In this document: one piece after another, positions 33,222 through 41,178 of the stretch
How positions within the stretch are numbered: the stretch's first letter is position 1
Layout of the letters: each line of letters starts with the position of its first letter
Source: JBCBTD01 sp039818825
GTDB taxonomy: Bacteria; Pseudomonadota; Alphaproteobacteria; Geminicoccales; Geminicoccaceae
Assembly (NCBI GenBank): GCA_039818825.1
Contig: JBCBTD010000034.1
Span: 1-42,786 of the forward strand
Length of the DNA: 42,786 bases
Direction: 5' to 3'
Made by a program: the position numbers and the translations under genes
Notes under the pieces: generated by a model
Seen by the model: the letters and a program-made list of their open reading frames with translations, nothing else
What the model was told of the DNA's origin: nothing
Databases searched by the model: none

Positions 33222-34809
33222 ACGCCGCCTCCAAGGTGTGATGGCTGCGACGGGGATCGCCGTCGGCCCGATCTGGAGCGCCGAACGAAACGTGGCGCCG
33301 AGGCCCGCGGCGGATGCCCTTGACGCTGAGACGGAACTGGAGCGCCTGCGGACGGCCATGGCGGACGCTGCCGCGTCGCTAGGGAGCTTGGGCGCGGATG
33401 GCGGCATGGGCGCCGAGATCCTCGACTTCCAAACGGAGATGCTGGCGGACCCAGCGCTGTTGGAGGAGGTCCTGCCGGCCATCGCCGTGGGGCGAGCTGC
33501 GGCCGCAGCTTGGTCCGCTGCACTCGACGACCAGATCGCCGGGTTCAGGGCCGCTGACGACGACTACTTCCGCGCCCGTGCCGACGACCTCGTCGACTTG
33601 CGTGACCGTGTGCTGGACGCCCTCGGCGGCGGTGTTCGACGGGTCGACGAGGCGCCGCCACGGGCGATCGTCACCGCACGCGATCTCACGCCGTCACGCT
33701 TCTTGGAGGCGGATTGGGATCGTTTGGGCGGACTAGCCCTCGGTGCAGGCAGCAGGCAGAGCCACGTTGCCATGCTTGCCCGCGCCCGTGGCGTTCCCAT
33801 GGTCGTCGGCCTTGGCGATGCTCCGACCAGCGGACCGGCCGCGCTCGACGCCGATGGCGGCGCGCTGATCGTGGATCCAGAGCCTGCGACGCTCGAGGCG
33901 TTCGAGCAGCGCCGGGCGGTTCTGGACGAACGCGCGGCGGCTGCCAAAGCCGCTCTCGCCGGGCCGGCGTTGACCGCCAAGGGCGAGCGCATCCAGTGCC
34001 TCTTGAATCTCGACCATGCCGATGCCGTCGCCGACGAGGTGTTGGATGGGGCGGATGGTGTCGGCTTGTGGCGAACCGAGTTTCTGTTTCTCGACCGGCC
34101 GACCTTGCCGACGGAAGACGAGCAGGCCGCAGCTTACGGCGCGCTGACGGAGCGACTGGACGGCCGGCCGGTGGTCGTCCGCACGCTCGACGTCGGCGGC
34201 GACAAGAGCCTTCCGGGCGTGACGATACCCGAAGAAGGCAATCCGTTCCTCGGCCTCCGCGGGCTACGGCTCTGCCTCGAACGACCGGAGCTGTTCCGTC
34301 CGCAGCTCCGCGCTCTGCTGCGCGCTGCCGCGGTCGGCCCGCTACAGATCATGCTGCCGATGGTGACGGTACCAGCCGAAGTCGTCGAGGCACGGGCGTT
34401 GCTCGAAGACTGCTTGACCGAACTTCGGGCTACACGCACTGCCGCGGCGATGCCGTCGGTCGGTATGATGGTCGAGACGCCGGCATCGGCGATCGGTATC
34501 GAACGCTTTCCGGTCGACTTCGTCTCGATCGGCAGCAACGACCTGACCCAGTACGTGATGGCCGCGGCGCGCGATGCCGGCGGTCGGGTCGGGCGGTTGG
34601 CCGACCCGCTCGATCCGGCGGTGCTTCATCTGATCGGCAAGGTCGTCGCCGATGCGCGACATCTTGGTCTTCCCGTTTCGCTGTGCGGCGACATGGCCGC
34701 CGATCCGATCGCAGCGATGCGGCTTCTGGACTTGGGCATGACGCGGCTTTCCGTAGGGCCTGCAGCACTGGGCCAACTCAAGCTGACCGTGGCAGACCAT
34801 GGACGCTGA
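33214..34809 (+). CDS. PTS Enzyme I (PEP-protein phosphotransferase)
   Basis: A 531-residue Enzyme I, near full family length (~575). N-terminal: GVMAATGIAVGPIW, the HPr-binding helical domain, and the swivelling-domain phospho-His184 in AGSRQSHVAMLARARGVPMVVG (usually GGxTSHxAI). The C-terminal PEP-binding TIM barrel is represented by GVGLWRTEFLFLDR, GNPFLGLRGLRLCL, IMLPMVTV, GMMVETPASAI, FVSIGSNDLTQY and LCGDMAADP (Cys491 as proton donor). The 8-nt overlap with HPr and the family-like MAERRLQGVMAATG fix the start at 33214. It would autophosphorylate from PEP and start the relay HPr, DhaM, DhaL, substrate. Confidence 0.95.
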   Translation: MAERRLQGVMAATGIAVGPIWSAERNVAPRPAADALDAETELERLRTAMADAAASLGSLGADGGMGAEILDFQTEMLADPALLEEVLPAIAVGRAAAAAWSAALDDQIAGFRAADDDYFRARADDLVDLRDRVLDALGGGVRRVDEAPPRAIVTARDLTPSRFLEADWDRLGGLALGAGSRQSHVAMLARARGVPMVVGLGDAPTSGPAALDADGGALIVDPEPATLEAFEQRRAVLDERAAAAKAALAGPALTAKGERIQCLLNLDHADAVADEVLDGADGVGLWRTEFLFLDRPTLPTEDEQAAAYGALTERLDGRPVVVRTLDVGGDKSLPGVTIPEEGNPFLGLRGLRLCLERPELFRPQLRALLRAAAVGPLQIMLPMVTVPAEVVEARALLEDCLTELRATRTAAAMPSVGMMVETPASAIGIERFPVDFVSIGSNDLTQYVMAAARDAGGRVGRLADPLDPAVLHLIGKVVADARHLGLPVSLCGDMAADPIAAMRLLDLGMTRLSVGPAALGQLKLTVADHGR

Positions 34810-35272
34810 CGGAGACCGGAACGTCCCGCCAGACGACCCGGTGAGACGCTACAAGACGGCGCTACGCGACCTGATCGATCGCCGACCCTCCGGACTGCGC
34901 GGCCGCTTGGCGCGCACACTCGGCAAGCACAAGAGCTTCGTGTCACAGATCACCAGCCCGAACTACGCTGTCCCGGTCCCAGCAACGGATCTGGCAACCA
35001 TCTTCGCCGTCTGCCACTTCTCGGCGGAAGAGAAGGCCGAGTTCCTGGCGCTCTACGACCTCGCCCACCCGAGCCGCGGGCGACGCCAACCGCAACATCG
35101 GCGGACGCCCAACGAACTGCGCATCGCGCTACCGACGTTTCGCGACGAAACCGTTGCCCGTGAAGTCGAGAGCCTCGTCTTGGAGTTCGCAGCACGGGTG
35201 ATCAGATTGGCCGAGCGCACCGACGGCGTCGCAAACGACCAGTCGCTCGACGATCAGGAGGAAAACCCATGA
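34799..35272 (+). CDS. HTH-like protein between Enzyme I and dhaK
   Basis: A 157-residue protein not assigned to a family I can name. Residues ~14-75 look like an XRE-type helical DNA-binding region (YKTALRDLIDRRPSGLRGRLARTLGKHKSFVSQITSPNY..., with a helix-turn-helix-like GKHKSFVSQI and ATDLATIFAVCHFS). A Pro/Arg linker PSRGRRQPQHRRTPNELR and a C-terminal acidic helix (REVESLVLEFAARVIRLAE) follow. The start overlaps Enzyme I by 11 nt and the stop overlaps dhaK (ATGA), so it is embedded in the phosphorelay. It may be an operon regulator or an adaptor that senses the phosphorylation state; neither is shown by sequence. Confidence 0.7.
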   Translation: MDADGDRNVPPDDPVRRYKTALRDLIDRRPSGLRGRLARTLGKHKSFVSQITSPNYAVPVPATDLATIFAVCHFSAEEKAEFLALYDLAHPSRGRRQPQHRRTPNELRIALPTFRDETVAREVESLVLEFAARVIRLAERTDGVANDQSLDDQEENP

Positions 35273-36258
35273 AGAAGTTCGTCAACGCCATCGACGACGT
35301 GCTCACGGAAGCACTGCGCGGCTTCGTTCGCGCCCATGGCGATGTGGTCCGACTGGGCGAGGGCCCGACCTTCGTCGCCAGGGCACGACCGACGCGGCAG
35401 GGCAAGGTCGCCCTGATCTCGGGCGGCGGCTCGGGTCACGAACCGCTTCACGCTGGCTTCGTTGGCAGCGGCATGCTCGATGCCGCCTGCCCAGGCCAGG
35501 TGTTCACCTCGCCAACGCCCGACCAGATGCTGGCCGCGGTCGAGGCCGTCGATGGCGGTGCCGGCGCCTTGTTCATCGTCAAGAACTACGAAGGCGACGT
35601 GATGAATTTCGAGATGGCAGCGGAGATGGCTACGACAGCGATCGCCAGCGTGGTCGTCAACGACGACGTGGCGGTCGAGGCCTCGACCTTCTCGACCGGT
35701 CGCCGGGGCGTCGCCGGCACCTTGATCGTCGAGAAGATGGTAGGTGCCGCGGCCGAGGACGGCGCCGACCTGCAGACCTGTAGGGCACTGGCCGAGCGGG
35801 TCAACGATGCGACGCGGTCGATGGGCGTCGCGCTCACGAGTTGCACCGTCCCAGCAGCCGGAACACCGACCTTCGAGCTCGGCGAGGACGAGATCGAGCT
35901 TGGCGTCGGCATCCACGGTGAGCCCGGGCGACAGCGCGTCAAGCTTGGCTCGGCGAACGAGCTGGCGGCGACGATGGTCGGCGCCGTGGTCGATGACCTA
36001 GGGGCAGCGGCCGGCGACGAGGTGCTGGTTCTCGTCAACGGCTTCGGCGGAACGCCGGCGATGGAGCTGTACTTGATGTACGACGCGGTGACGGGGCTCT
36101 TGGAAGGTCGCGGTCTGACGGTGGCGCGGTCTCTGGTCGGCAACTACTGCACGTCTCTGGAAATGGCTGGATGCTCGGTCACGGTGACCCGGTTGGACGA
36201 CGAACTGAAAGGACTTTGGGACGCGCCAGTCCATACCGCTGCGCTCCGCTGGTCCTGA
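35269..36258 (+). CDS. dhaK: dihydroxyacetone kinase subunit DhaK (substrate-binding)
   Basis: A 329-residue substrate subunit. DhaK binds dihydroxyacetone or a related ketose as a hemiaminal on an active-site His. Key sites seen are GGGSGHEPLHAGFVG (His57), the strand VKNYEGDVMNFEMA with Asp for catalysis, and GVGIHGEPGRQRV with His216 as the covalent anchor. ATGA overlap with the HTH-like gene and AGGAGG upstream fix the start. In the PTS form, phosphate comes from DhaL-ATP; related DhaK enzymes also phosphorylate L-erythrulose and other short ketoses. It is the last gene of the operon that begins with the binding protein. No clear terminator follows. Confidence 0.95.
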   Translation: MKKFVNAIDDVLTEALRGFVRAHGDVVRLGEGPTFVARARPTRQGKVALISGGGSGHEPLHAGFVGSGMLDAACPGQVFTSPTPDQMLAAVEAVDGGAGALFIVKNYEGDVMNFEMAAEMATTAIASVVVNDDVAVEASTFSTGRRGVAGTLIVEKMVGAAAEDGADLQTCRALAERVNDATRSMGVALTSCTVPAAGTPTFELGEDEIELGVGIHGEPGRQRVKLGSANELAATMVGAVVDDLGAAAGDEVLVLVNGFGGTPAMELYLMYDAVTGLLEGRGLTVARSLVGNYCTSLEMAGCSVTVTRLDDELKGLWDAPVHTAALRWS

Positions 36259-36497
36259 CGTCGGCGACAGCCGCTCGCGAGGACTCACCCCCTCACCCGA
36301 CGCAGCCACGTTCCTCGGCAACCAATGCGTCACAACATGCACGCCATGCGCGAGAAAAGTCGGTTTATCCAACCTCTGATATTCACACTTAGGGTTGACA
36401 ACCTTCTGGGAATAGGCACGCAGTCCCGTCGTCAACGGCTTTGATCCTCGGAACGACGCGCTCAGGTATGCGGCGCGCCAATTGACGGGACGGATGA

Positions 36498-37385
36498 ATG
36501 ACGAAGGCGAAGTCGAGCCCCCTGGTGACCAAGCATCGAACGGGATGCCCGGCCACCAGGGGGCTCTTGCGTTGGGTGTTTTCCGTCGGCCTCGCTGCAG
36601 GTGCGGTGTTGGCCGCAGGCACCGCCCCCACTAACGCCACCGGCAACTCGCTGGCAAACCGCATCATCGTGCCGGTCCTGGCGCCACCACATCTGCGCCA
36701 CACCGAGACCGTGGTGCTGGAGGATCTGGCGGGCAAGCTCGCCACCGGCCGCTCCCTCTCCCGCACCGAGCTCTCGCATTGGCTGAAGAACGACGGTCAC
36801 AAACTCGGCCAACTGCTGGCAAAGACCGGCCTCGACGCCGCTCGGTTGATCGAGGGCGCGCTGGACGACCAAGGTGTCGGCGGCCCGTTCATCGCGCTCG
36901 GCAGCGACGCCCGCACCGCGGACGCGACGGGAATGACCGTGTTGATCGATCGGGTGGCGGCCACCGTGCCATTGGCACCGCCGGTCCGAGCAAAGCATCG
37001 TCTGACGAGCGGTTTCGGGCCGCGCCGCGATCCCCTGCGGGGGGTCCGCGCCTTCCACCGCGGGATCGACCTCGCGGCACCGAAGGGCACACCGATTCAT
37101 GCCACCGCCGACGGCACGGTCATCAAGGTCGGGCGCCGAGGCGCATATGGCAACCGGATCGAGCTCGATCATGGGAACGGTGTGCGCACGCTCTACGCCC
37201 ATCTGCACCAGTATCACGTACGTCGTGGCGAGCAGGTCGAGGTTGGCGAAGTGATCGGCCTGATGGGCCGCACCGGACGGACCACCGGCAATCACCTGCA
37301 CTATGAGGTGATCGTGGACGACCGGCCGCTCAACCCCAGACGCTTCCTCCGAGTCGGGCAAGAACTCGCAGCGGTTCGTCCCTGA
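36498..37385 (+). CDS. M23 family metallopeptidase 1
   Basis: A 295-residue exported peptidoglycan endopeptidase candidate. An N-terminal hydrophobic segment follows a basic start (TKAKSSPLVTKHRTG...LLRWVFSVGLAAGAVLAAG, signal peptide or anchor). The C-terminal LytM domain has GFGPRRDPLRGVRAFHRGIDLAAPKGTPI with Zn ligands H187 and D191, the strand TLYAHLHQY, and NHLHYEV with H266/H268. Linker residues ~45-165 are not recognised. It cleaves or binds peptidoglycan cross-links. The upstream 239 nt hold a TTGACA at 36395-36400 without a good -10. It is separated by 120 nt from the YeeE gene. Confidence 0.88.
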   Translation: MTKAKSSPLVTKHRTGCPATRGLLRWVFSVGLAAGAVLAAGTAPTNATGNSLANRIIVPVLAPPHLRHTETVVLEDLAGKLATGRSLSRTELSHWLKNDGHKLGQLLAKTGLDAARLIEGALDDQGVGGPFIALGSDARTADATGMTVLIDRVAATVPLAPPVRAKHRLTSGFGPRRDPLRGVRAFHRGIDLAAPKGTPIHATADGTVIKVGRRGAYGNRIELDHGNGVRTLYAHLHQYHVRRGEQVEVGEVIGLMGRTGRTTGNHLHYEVIVDDRPLNPRRFLRVGQELAAVRP

Positions 37386-37505
37386 CGGATCGAAGCCGAC
37401 AAAGCTGCGACGGCTTGACCGGCGCTGCCGACAGCGCACAGTGCCGCCGACGGTCCGGGACCCACGTGCCCCGGTGTGGTCGGTAGCAAGTCTGGAGCTA
37501 GGCGC

Positions 37506-38471
37506 ATGGGCAGCGCCGCCCTGATCGGGGGCGTCTTCGGCATCGCTCTGGGGATCTCGTTCGAGCGAAGCCATTTTTGCTCGATGGGCGCGGTCGCCGA
37601 CGTCGTGCTGTTCGGCAGTTGGCGGCGCGCGCGGGCTTGGCTGGCAGCGGTCGCCGCTGCGGCCGTGCTGGTGACCGTGGCCGTCGCCGCCGGTGTGGCG
37701 GAGCCCACCGCCGCCCCTTGGCAGACGTTGACCCTGCCCGCGGCGATCGCCGGCGGCCTCGCATTCGGCGTCGGTATGGTGCTTGCTGGTGGCTGCGGCG
37801 CCAGGCTCGTCGTTCGAGCGGCCAGCGGCCAGGCCAAGGCGCTGGCGGCTTTGGTGGTGCTCTTGGCGATCGCCGCGGCCGTCCCGGTCGGCCTAGCGAA
37901 CGTCACGGGCGAAGTGCCGGACATGGCACTCGGCACCCTGCCTTCTTGGGCTACGCTGCCGGCGGCTGCTGGCGCCCTCCTGGCCCTGGCGTGGCTGCTC
38001 GCTGACCGCAAGCTCTGGGCGATGCAGGTGATCCCAACGCCAGCATTGATAGCACTCGCCGTCGGCGCCGGCGCGACGACCACCGCCTACAGCGGCCAAC
38101 CTGGCGCACTGGTCTACGTACCGCTCGGTGGCGCGGCAGGCTCGACCTTCGCCAGCGCCATCGTGGTCGGCACGGCCGTCGGCGCTGCTGCCAGTGCTGC
38201 CCTGGCCGGGCGCTGGCGCCTGCAGACGCTGGGTCCATCCGACGACGTCGGGCGGCATCTGGTCGGCGGCTCGCTCATGGGCGTCGGCGCAGGCCTGGTC
38301 GGTGGCGGCACGCTCGGCGCTGGGGTGAGCGGCATCGCTTCACTGGCGCTGGGACCGTTCGTGGCACTGCTCTCGATGGTCGTTGGTGCGGTCGTAGCGC
38401 TGCGGCTGCTGAGCGGCGACGGCCTTCCGTCGTTGCGCCGACTCACCCGGTCTCGCCGGCTCGCACGATGA
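37506..38471 (+). CDS. YeeE/YedE family membrane transporter (sulfur compound)
   Basis: A 321-residue polytopic protein of the YeeE/YedE (TsuA) family with about nine to ten hydrophobic segments rich in Gly/Ala. The family Cys-bearing loops are present: FERSHFCSMGAVADVVLFG (Cys25) and MVLAGGCGARLVVRAASGQAKA. TsuA of this family moves thiosulfate using conserved Cys residues; others are linked to selenium or sulfide metabolism. The start is ATG 37506 with GGAG upstream; the longer reading adds only ten residues. Its stop overlaps the next gene (ATGA), tying it to the Alph_Pro_TM protein. Confidence 0.85.
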   Translation: MGSAALIGGVFGIALGISFERSHFCSMGAVADVVLFGSWRRARAWLAAVAAAAVLVTVAVAAGVAEPTAAPWQTLTLPAAIAGGLAFGVGMVLAGGCGARLVVRAASGQAKALAALVVLLAIAAAVPVGLANVTGEVPDMALGTLPSWATLPAAAGALLALAWLLADRKLWAMQVIPTPALIALAVGAGATTTAYSGQPGALVYVPLGGAAGSTFASAIVVGTAVGAAASAALAGRWRLQTLGPSDDVGRHLVGGSLMGVGAGLVGGGTLGAGVSGIASLALGPFVALLSMVVGAVVALRLLSGDGLPSLRRLTRSRRLAR

Positions 38472-39220
38472 GCATCCGCTGGCACGTCCTCGCGACGATC
38501 GGCCTGCTTGGCCTGACCGTGTTGGCGATCCGCCCGAGCCTCGCTGGAACGGTCGTCGCCGACCTCTCCAATCATCTGATCGGCATCACCGCCGCGTTCG
38601 ACGGCTCCGACGTTCTGGTCTTCGGCACGCTGGACGACGCCGATGATGTCGCGGTGGTCATCCGCGGACCGAGTGAGACGGTGGTCGTTCGGGAGAAGCG
38701 ACCGATCCTCGGCATCTGGCTCAATCGCGACAGCCTAGAGTTCGAGGACGTGCCTGGTTTCTACACCGTCGCCGCGAGCCGACCACTCCAGGAGATCTTG
38801 GCGCCGAGCATCCTGGAGCGCCATGGCCTCGGCCTGGAGCACCTGCCGCTCCACAGCGCAAGTGAGGTCGACGAAGAGAGGCTGTCGCGGTTTCGCGAGG
38901 CGCTCATCCGCACCAAGCAGCGGGAGCGGCTGTTCCCGGGTTCCGAGCTACGCGTGCGGTTCGTCTCGGGTGGCCTGTTCCGCTCGACCTTGCCGTTCCC
39001 CTCGACGGTGCCGCCGGGACGCTATCAGGTCGAGGTCCTAGCAGTCCGCGACGGCCGTATCGTCGCCGCCCAACAGAGCGCCCTCGTCATCAGCAAGATC
39101 GGCGTCGAAGCGCGAATTTCGGATTTCGCCCAGGAGCAGGCGGCGATCTATGCCCTAGGCGCGATCGCCGTCGCCGTCGCCGCCGGTTGGAGTGCCGCAC
39201 TGGCCTTTCGGAGGTCCTGA
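38468..39220 (+). CDS. Alph_Pro_TM (TIGR02186) family protein
   Basis: A 250-residue protein with an N-terminal signal/anchor (VLATIGLLGLTVLAIRPSLAG), the conserved beginning LSNHLIGITAAFDGSDVLVFGTLD, and blocks VVVREKRPILGIWLNRDSLEFEDVPGFYTVAASRPL, RVRFVSGGLFRSTLPFPSTVPPGRY and a C-terminal membrane helix (IYALGAIAVAVAAGWSAALAF). This matches the alphaproteobacterial membrane family TIGR02186, often found beside sulfite/sulfur exporters (TauE/SafE); here the partner is YeeE. Function unknown; topology suggests a periplasmic beta domain held by a C-terminal helix. It starts in an ATGA overlap with YeeE. Confidence 0.85.
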   Translation: MSIRWHVLATIGLLGLTVLAIRPSLAGTVVADLSNHLIGITAAFDGSDVLVFGTLDDADDVAVVIRGPSETVVVREKRPILGIWLNRDSLEFEDVPGFYTVAASRPLQEILAPSILERHGLGLEHLPLHSASEVDEERLSRFREALIRTKQRERLFPGSELRVRFVSGGLFRSTLPFPSTVPPGRYQVEVLAVRDGRIVAAQQSALVISKIGVEARISDFAQEQAAIYALGAIAVAVAAGWSAALAFRRS

Positions 39221-39222
39221 CA

Positions 39223-39705
39223 CTGATCGATCCCGAGCCGCCGCATCGCCGGGTGTTCCTGGTCGTCGCCGACGAAAGCCGCGAAATGCGGAGCGCGCTC
39301 CGCTTCGCGTGCCGGCGCGCCGTGCACACCGATGGCCACGTTGCCCTTTTGGGCGTCGTCGAACCAGTCGAGTTCCAGCAGTGGCTGGGTGTCGGCCGGG
39401 TGATGGAGGAAGAGGCGCGCGCCGCCGTGGAGGAGCACCTCAACGAGCTTGCCGGCGAGGTGTTCGCGATGACCGGCAGCCTGCCGACCCTGTATCTGAG
39501 GACGGGGCGGCGGCGGGACGAGCTCCTGGCCCTCCTCGAGGAGGAACCCGACATCTCGCTCCTGGTGCTCGGCACCGCGGTCGACGGCGACGACCCGGGC
39601 CCGCTGGTGAACGAACTCATCGCCAAGGGCGGCCAACGGCTGCGCCTGCCCGTGACCTTGGTACCCGGCAACCTGACCACCGAAGAGATCGACGCGCTCT
39701 CGTGA
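39223..39705 (+). CDS. universal stress protein family (UspA-like)
   Basis: A ~160-residue UspA-fold protein: RRVFLVVADESREMRSALRFACRRAVHTDGHVALLGVVEPVEFQQW, a central helical region (MEEEARAAVEEHLNELAGEVF), then a Usp beta-strand region ISLLVLGTAVDGDDPGPLVNELIAKGGQRLRLPVTLVPGNL. USPs bind nucleotides or partner proteins under stress. The start is uncertain: no ATG, GTG or TTG stands at the family start. A CTG at 39223 has GGAGG 9 nt upstream, and the nearest standard start is TTG 39187, inside the preceding gene. A CTG start is therefore proposed. Tightly linked to YeeE and Alph_Pro_TM genes. Confidence 0.82.
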   Translation: MIDPEPPHRRVFLVVADESREMRSALRFACRRAVHTDGHVALLGVVEPVEFQQWLGVGRVMEEEARAAVEEHLNELAGEVFAMTGSLPTLYLRTGRRRDELLALLEEEPDISLLVLGTAVDGDDPGPLVNELIAKGGQRLRLPVTLVPGNLTTEEIDALS

Positions 39706-39723
39706 GCGACGGTTGGCGCCCCG

Positions 39724-41178
39724 TCAGCCGTCGCGCGGCGGGCGCAAGGTCGGTGCGCCGTCGACCACGGTGCGGATCTTGGTCGCGTCGATTCGCGCCT
39801 CGACGTCCGCAATCAAACGACGATGGCGCTCCAGCGCGCCACCAGCCAGTTGCAGCGCTGGCGTCTCCGCGATCTTCAGCGGGTCCATGTGCCGGCCTTT
39901 GTGGATCACCTCGAAATGCAGATGCGGCCCCGTCGACCGCCCGGTCGAACCGACGTAGCCGATCAATGCGCCCTGCTTCACCTGCTTGCCGGACTTCACG
40001 CCACGGCCGATGCGGTGGAGATGCGCATAAGCCGTCTCGTAGCCGTTGCCATGGTCGATCCGCACGTAGTTGCCGTAGCCGCCGCGTCGCCCCGCACGAG
40101 CCACCCGGCCACTTGCGGACGCATAGACCGGCGTACCGGTCGGAGCGGCGTAGTCGACACCCTGGTGCATCCGGCTGTAGCCAAGGATCGGATGCCGGCG
40201 CATGCCGAATCGCGAGGTGATGCGCGCCTGCTGCAACGGCGTTGCCAGCAGCAGCTTGCGCCAGCTGCGCCCGTCGCGATCGAAGTACTCGACGTTACCG
40301 TCGCGCTCGCGGCGAAACGCCTCGAGCGTTCGGTCGCCGAGCACCAGTCGAGCGTAGTGGAGGTCGCCCGTGCCGACGACCGTGCCGTCCGGCAACCGCT
40401 CACTCTCGAACAGAACGGCTAGCCGGTCACCCGGACGGACGGACCGCCGGAAGTCGACGTGGTCGCCGAAAAGGTCGATGACCCGGGCCAGGACGGCGGA
40501 CGGCACGCCCGCCCGGCGCGCGGAACCGTCGAGCGTGAGCCGTACCGTCGCTTCGACCACGGTGTCGTCGCGAACCGTCTCGCGCTCGATGCGCTTCGCG
40601 GTGAACCCGCCATCCTTCAGCCGCGCCAGCTCGATGGATGCCCGCCGATCCGGGTCGAAGGCCAACCGCACGAGCTGCGCGTCGGTCGGCGACGTTTCCA
40701 CGGTCAGCTTCTGCCCGACGCGCAGGCGCCGCGGATCGAACACCTCGCGCAGACCCTGCACCGCAGCGTGCGCTTCGTCCTTCGTTACGCCCAGCGAGAC
40801 CAGCCGGCCGAGCAGCGTGTCGCCGGAAGCCAGCTCGACGTCGACGGGGCCGCCTTGTGGTGCCTGCGGTTGGGCGATCTCGGGAACGACGCCGCCCCAG
40901 GCCGCGTCCTCGGGTGGCGGGGCGCGATCTAGAACCGCTGCTTGCAGGGCCGGCGACGGCGCCGGCCCTGCCGTCGTGACGTGAGGCGGCACCGAGCGGT
41001 CGTCGATCGTCGATCCGACCGCTTCGGTGGCCACTGGCGGAACGTGGTCCATCCGAGGGACGGCCGCCGCTGCCAAGCCCACGGCCAAACCGAGCAGTAC
41101 GGCCGAAGCCGAGACGCCGAGCGGTGCGCGATCGTCGTCGTTGCGGAAACCCACACACCCTCTCCGGCCGCTGTCCAT
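39724..41178 (-). CDS. M23 family metallopeptidase 2 (MepM-like)
   Basis: A 484-residue peptidoglycan endopeptidase. After a basic cytoplasmic start is a membrane anchor (VSASAVLLGLAVGLAAAAVP), then a Pro-rich linker (residues ~45-110). A LysM/OapA-like segment follows (VDVELASGDTLLGRLVSLGVTKDEAHAAVQGLREVFDPRRLRVGQKLTV), then a mid-domain, then the LytM domain (TSRFGMRRHPILGYSRMHQGVDYAAPTGTPV with H and D ligands, AYAHLHRI, GPHLHFEVI). Such architecture is that of MepM/YebA D,D-endopeptidases that open the sacculus during growth. It is convergent with the universal stress gene (18 nt apart) and divergent from the rRNA operon. Family assignment is firm; cleavage specificity is not. Confidence 0.92.
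   Translation of the reverse strand: MDSGRRGCVGFRNDDDRAPLGVSASAVLLGLAVGLAAAAVPRMDHVPPVATEAVGSTIDDRSVPPHVTTAGPAPSPALQAAVLDRAPPPEDAAWGGVVPEIAQPQAPQGGPVDVELASGDTLLGRLVSLGVTKDEAHAAVQGLREVFDPRRLRVGQKLTVETSPTDAQLVRLAFDPDRRASIELARLKDGGFTAKRIERETVRDDTVVEATVRLTLDGSARRAGVPSAVLARVIDLFGDHVDFRRSVRPGDRLAVLFESERLPDGTVVGTGDLHYARLVLGDRTLEAFRRERDGNVEYFDRDGRSWRKLLLATPLQQARITSRFGMRRHPILGYSRMHQGVDYAAPTGTPVYASASGRVARAGRRGGYGNYVRIDHGNGYETAYAHLHRIGRGVKSGKQVKQGALIGYVGSTGRSTGPHLHFEVIHKGRHMDPLKIAETPALQLAGGALERHRRLIADVEARIDATKIRTVVDGAPTLRPPRDG

Noticed and set aside
36395..36423. Sigma70 promoter for M23 peptidase 1
   Set aside because: TTGACA at 36395 is perfect, but the sequence 16-18 nt later (around GCACGCAG) has no resemblance to a -10 box.
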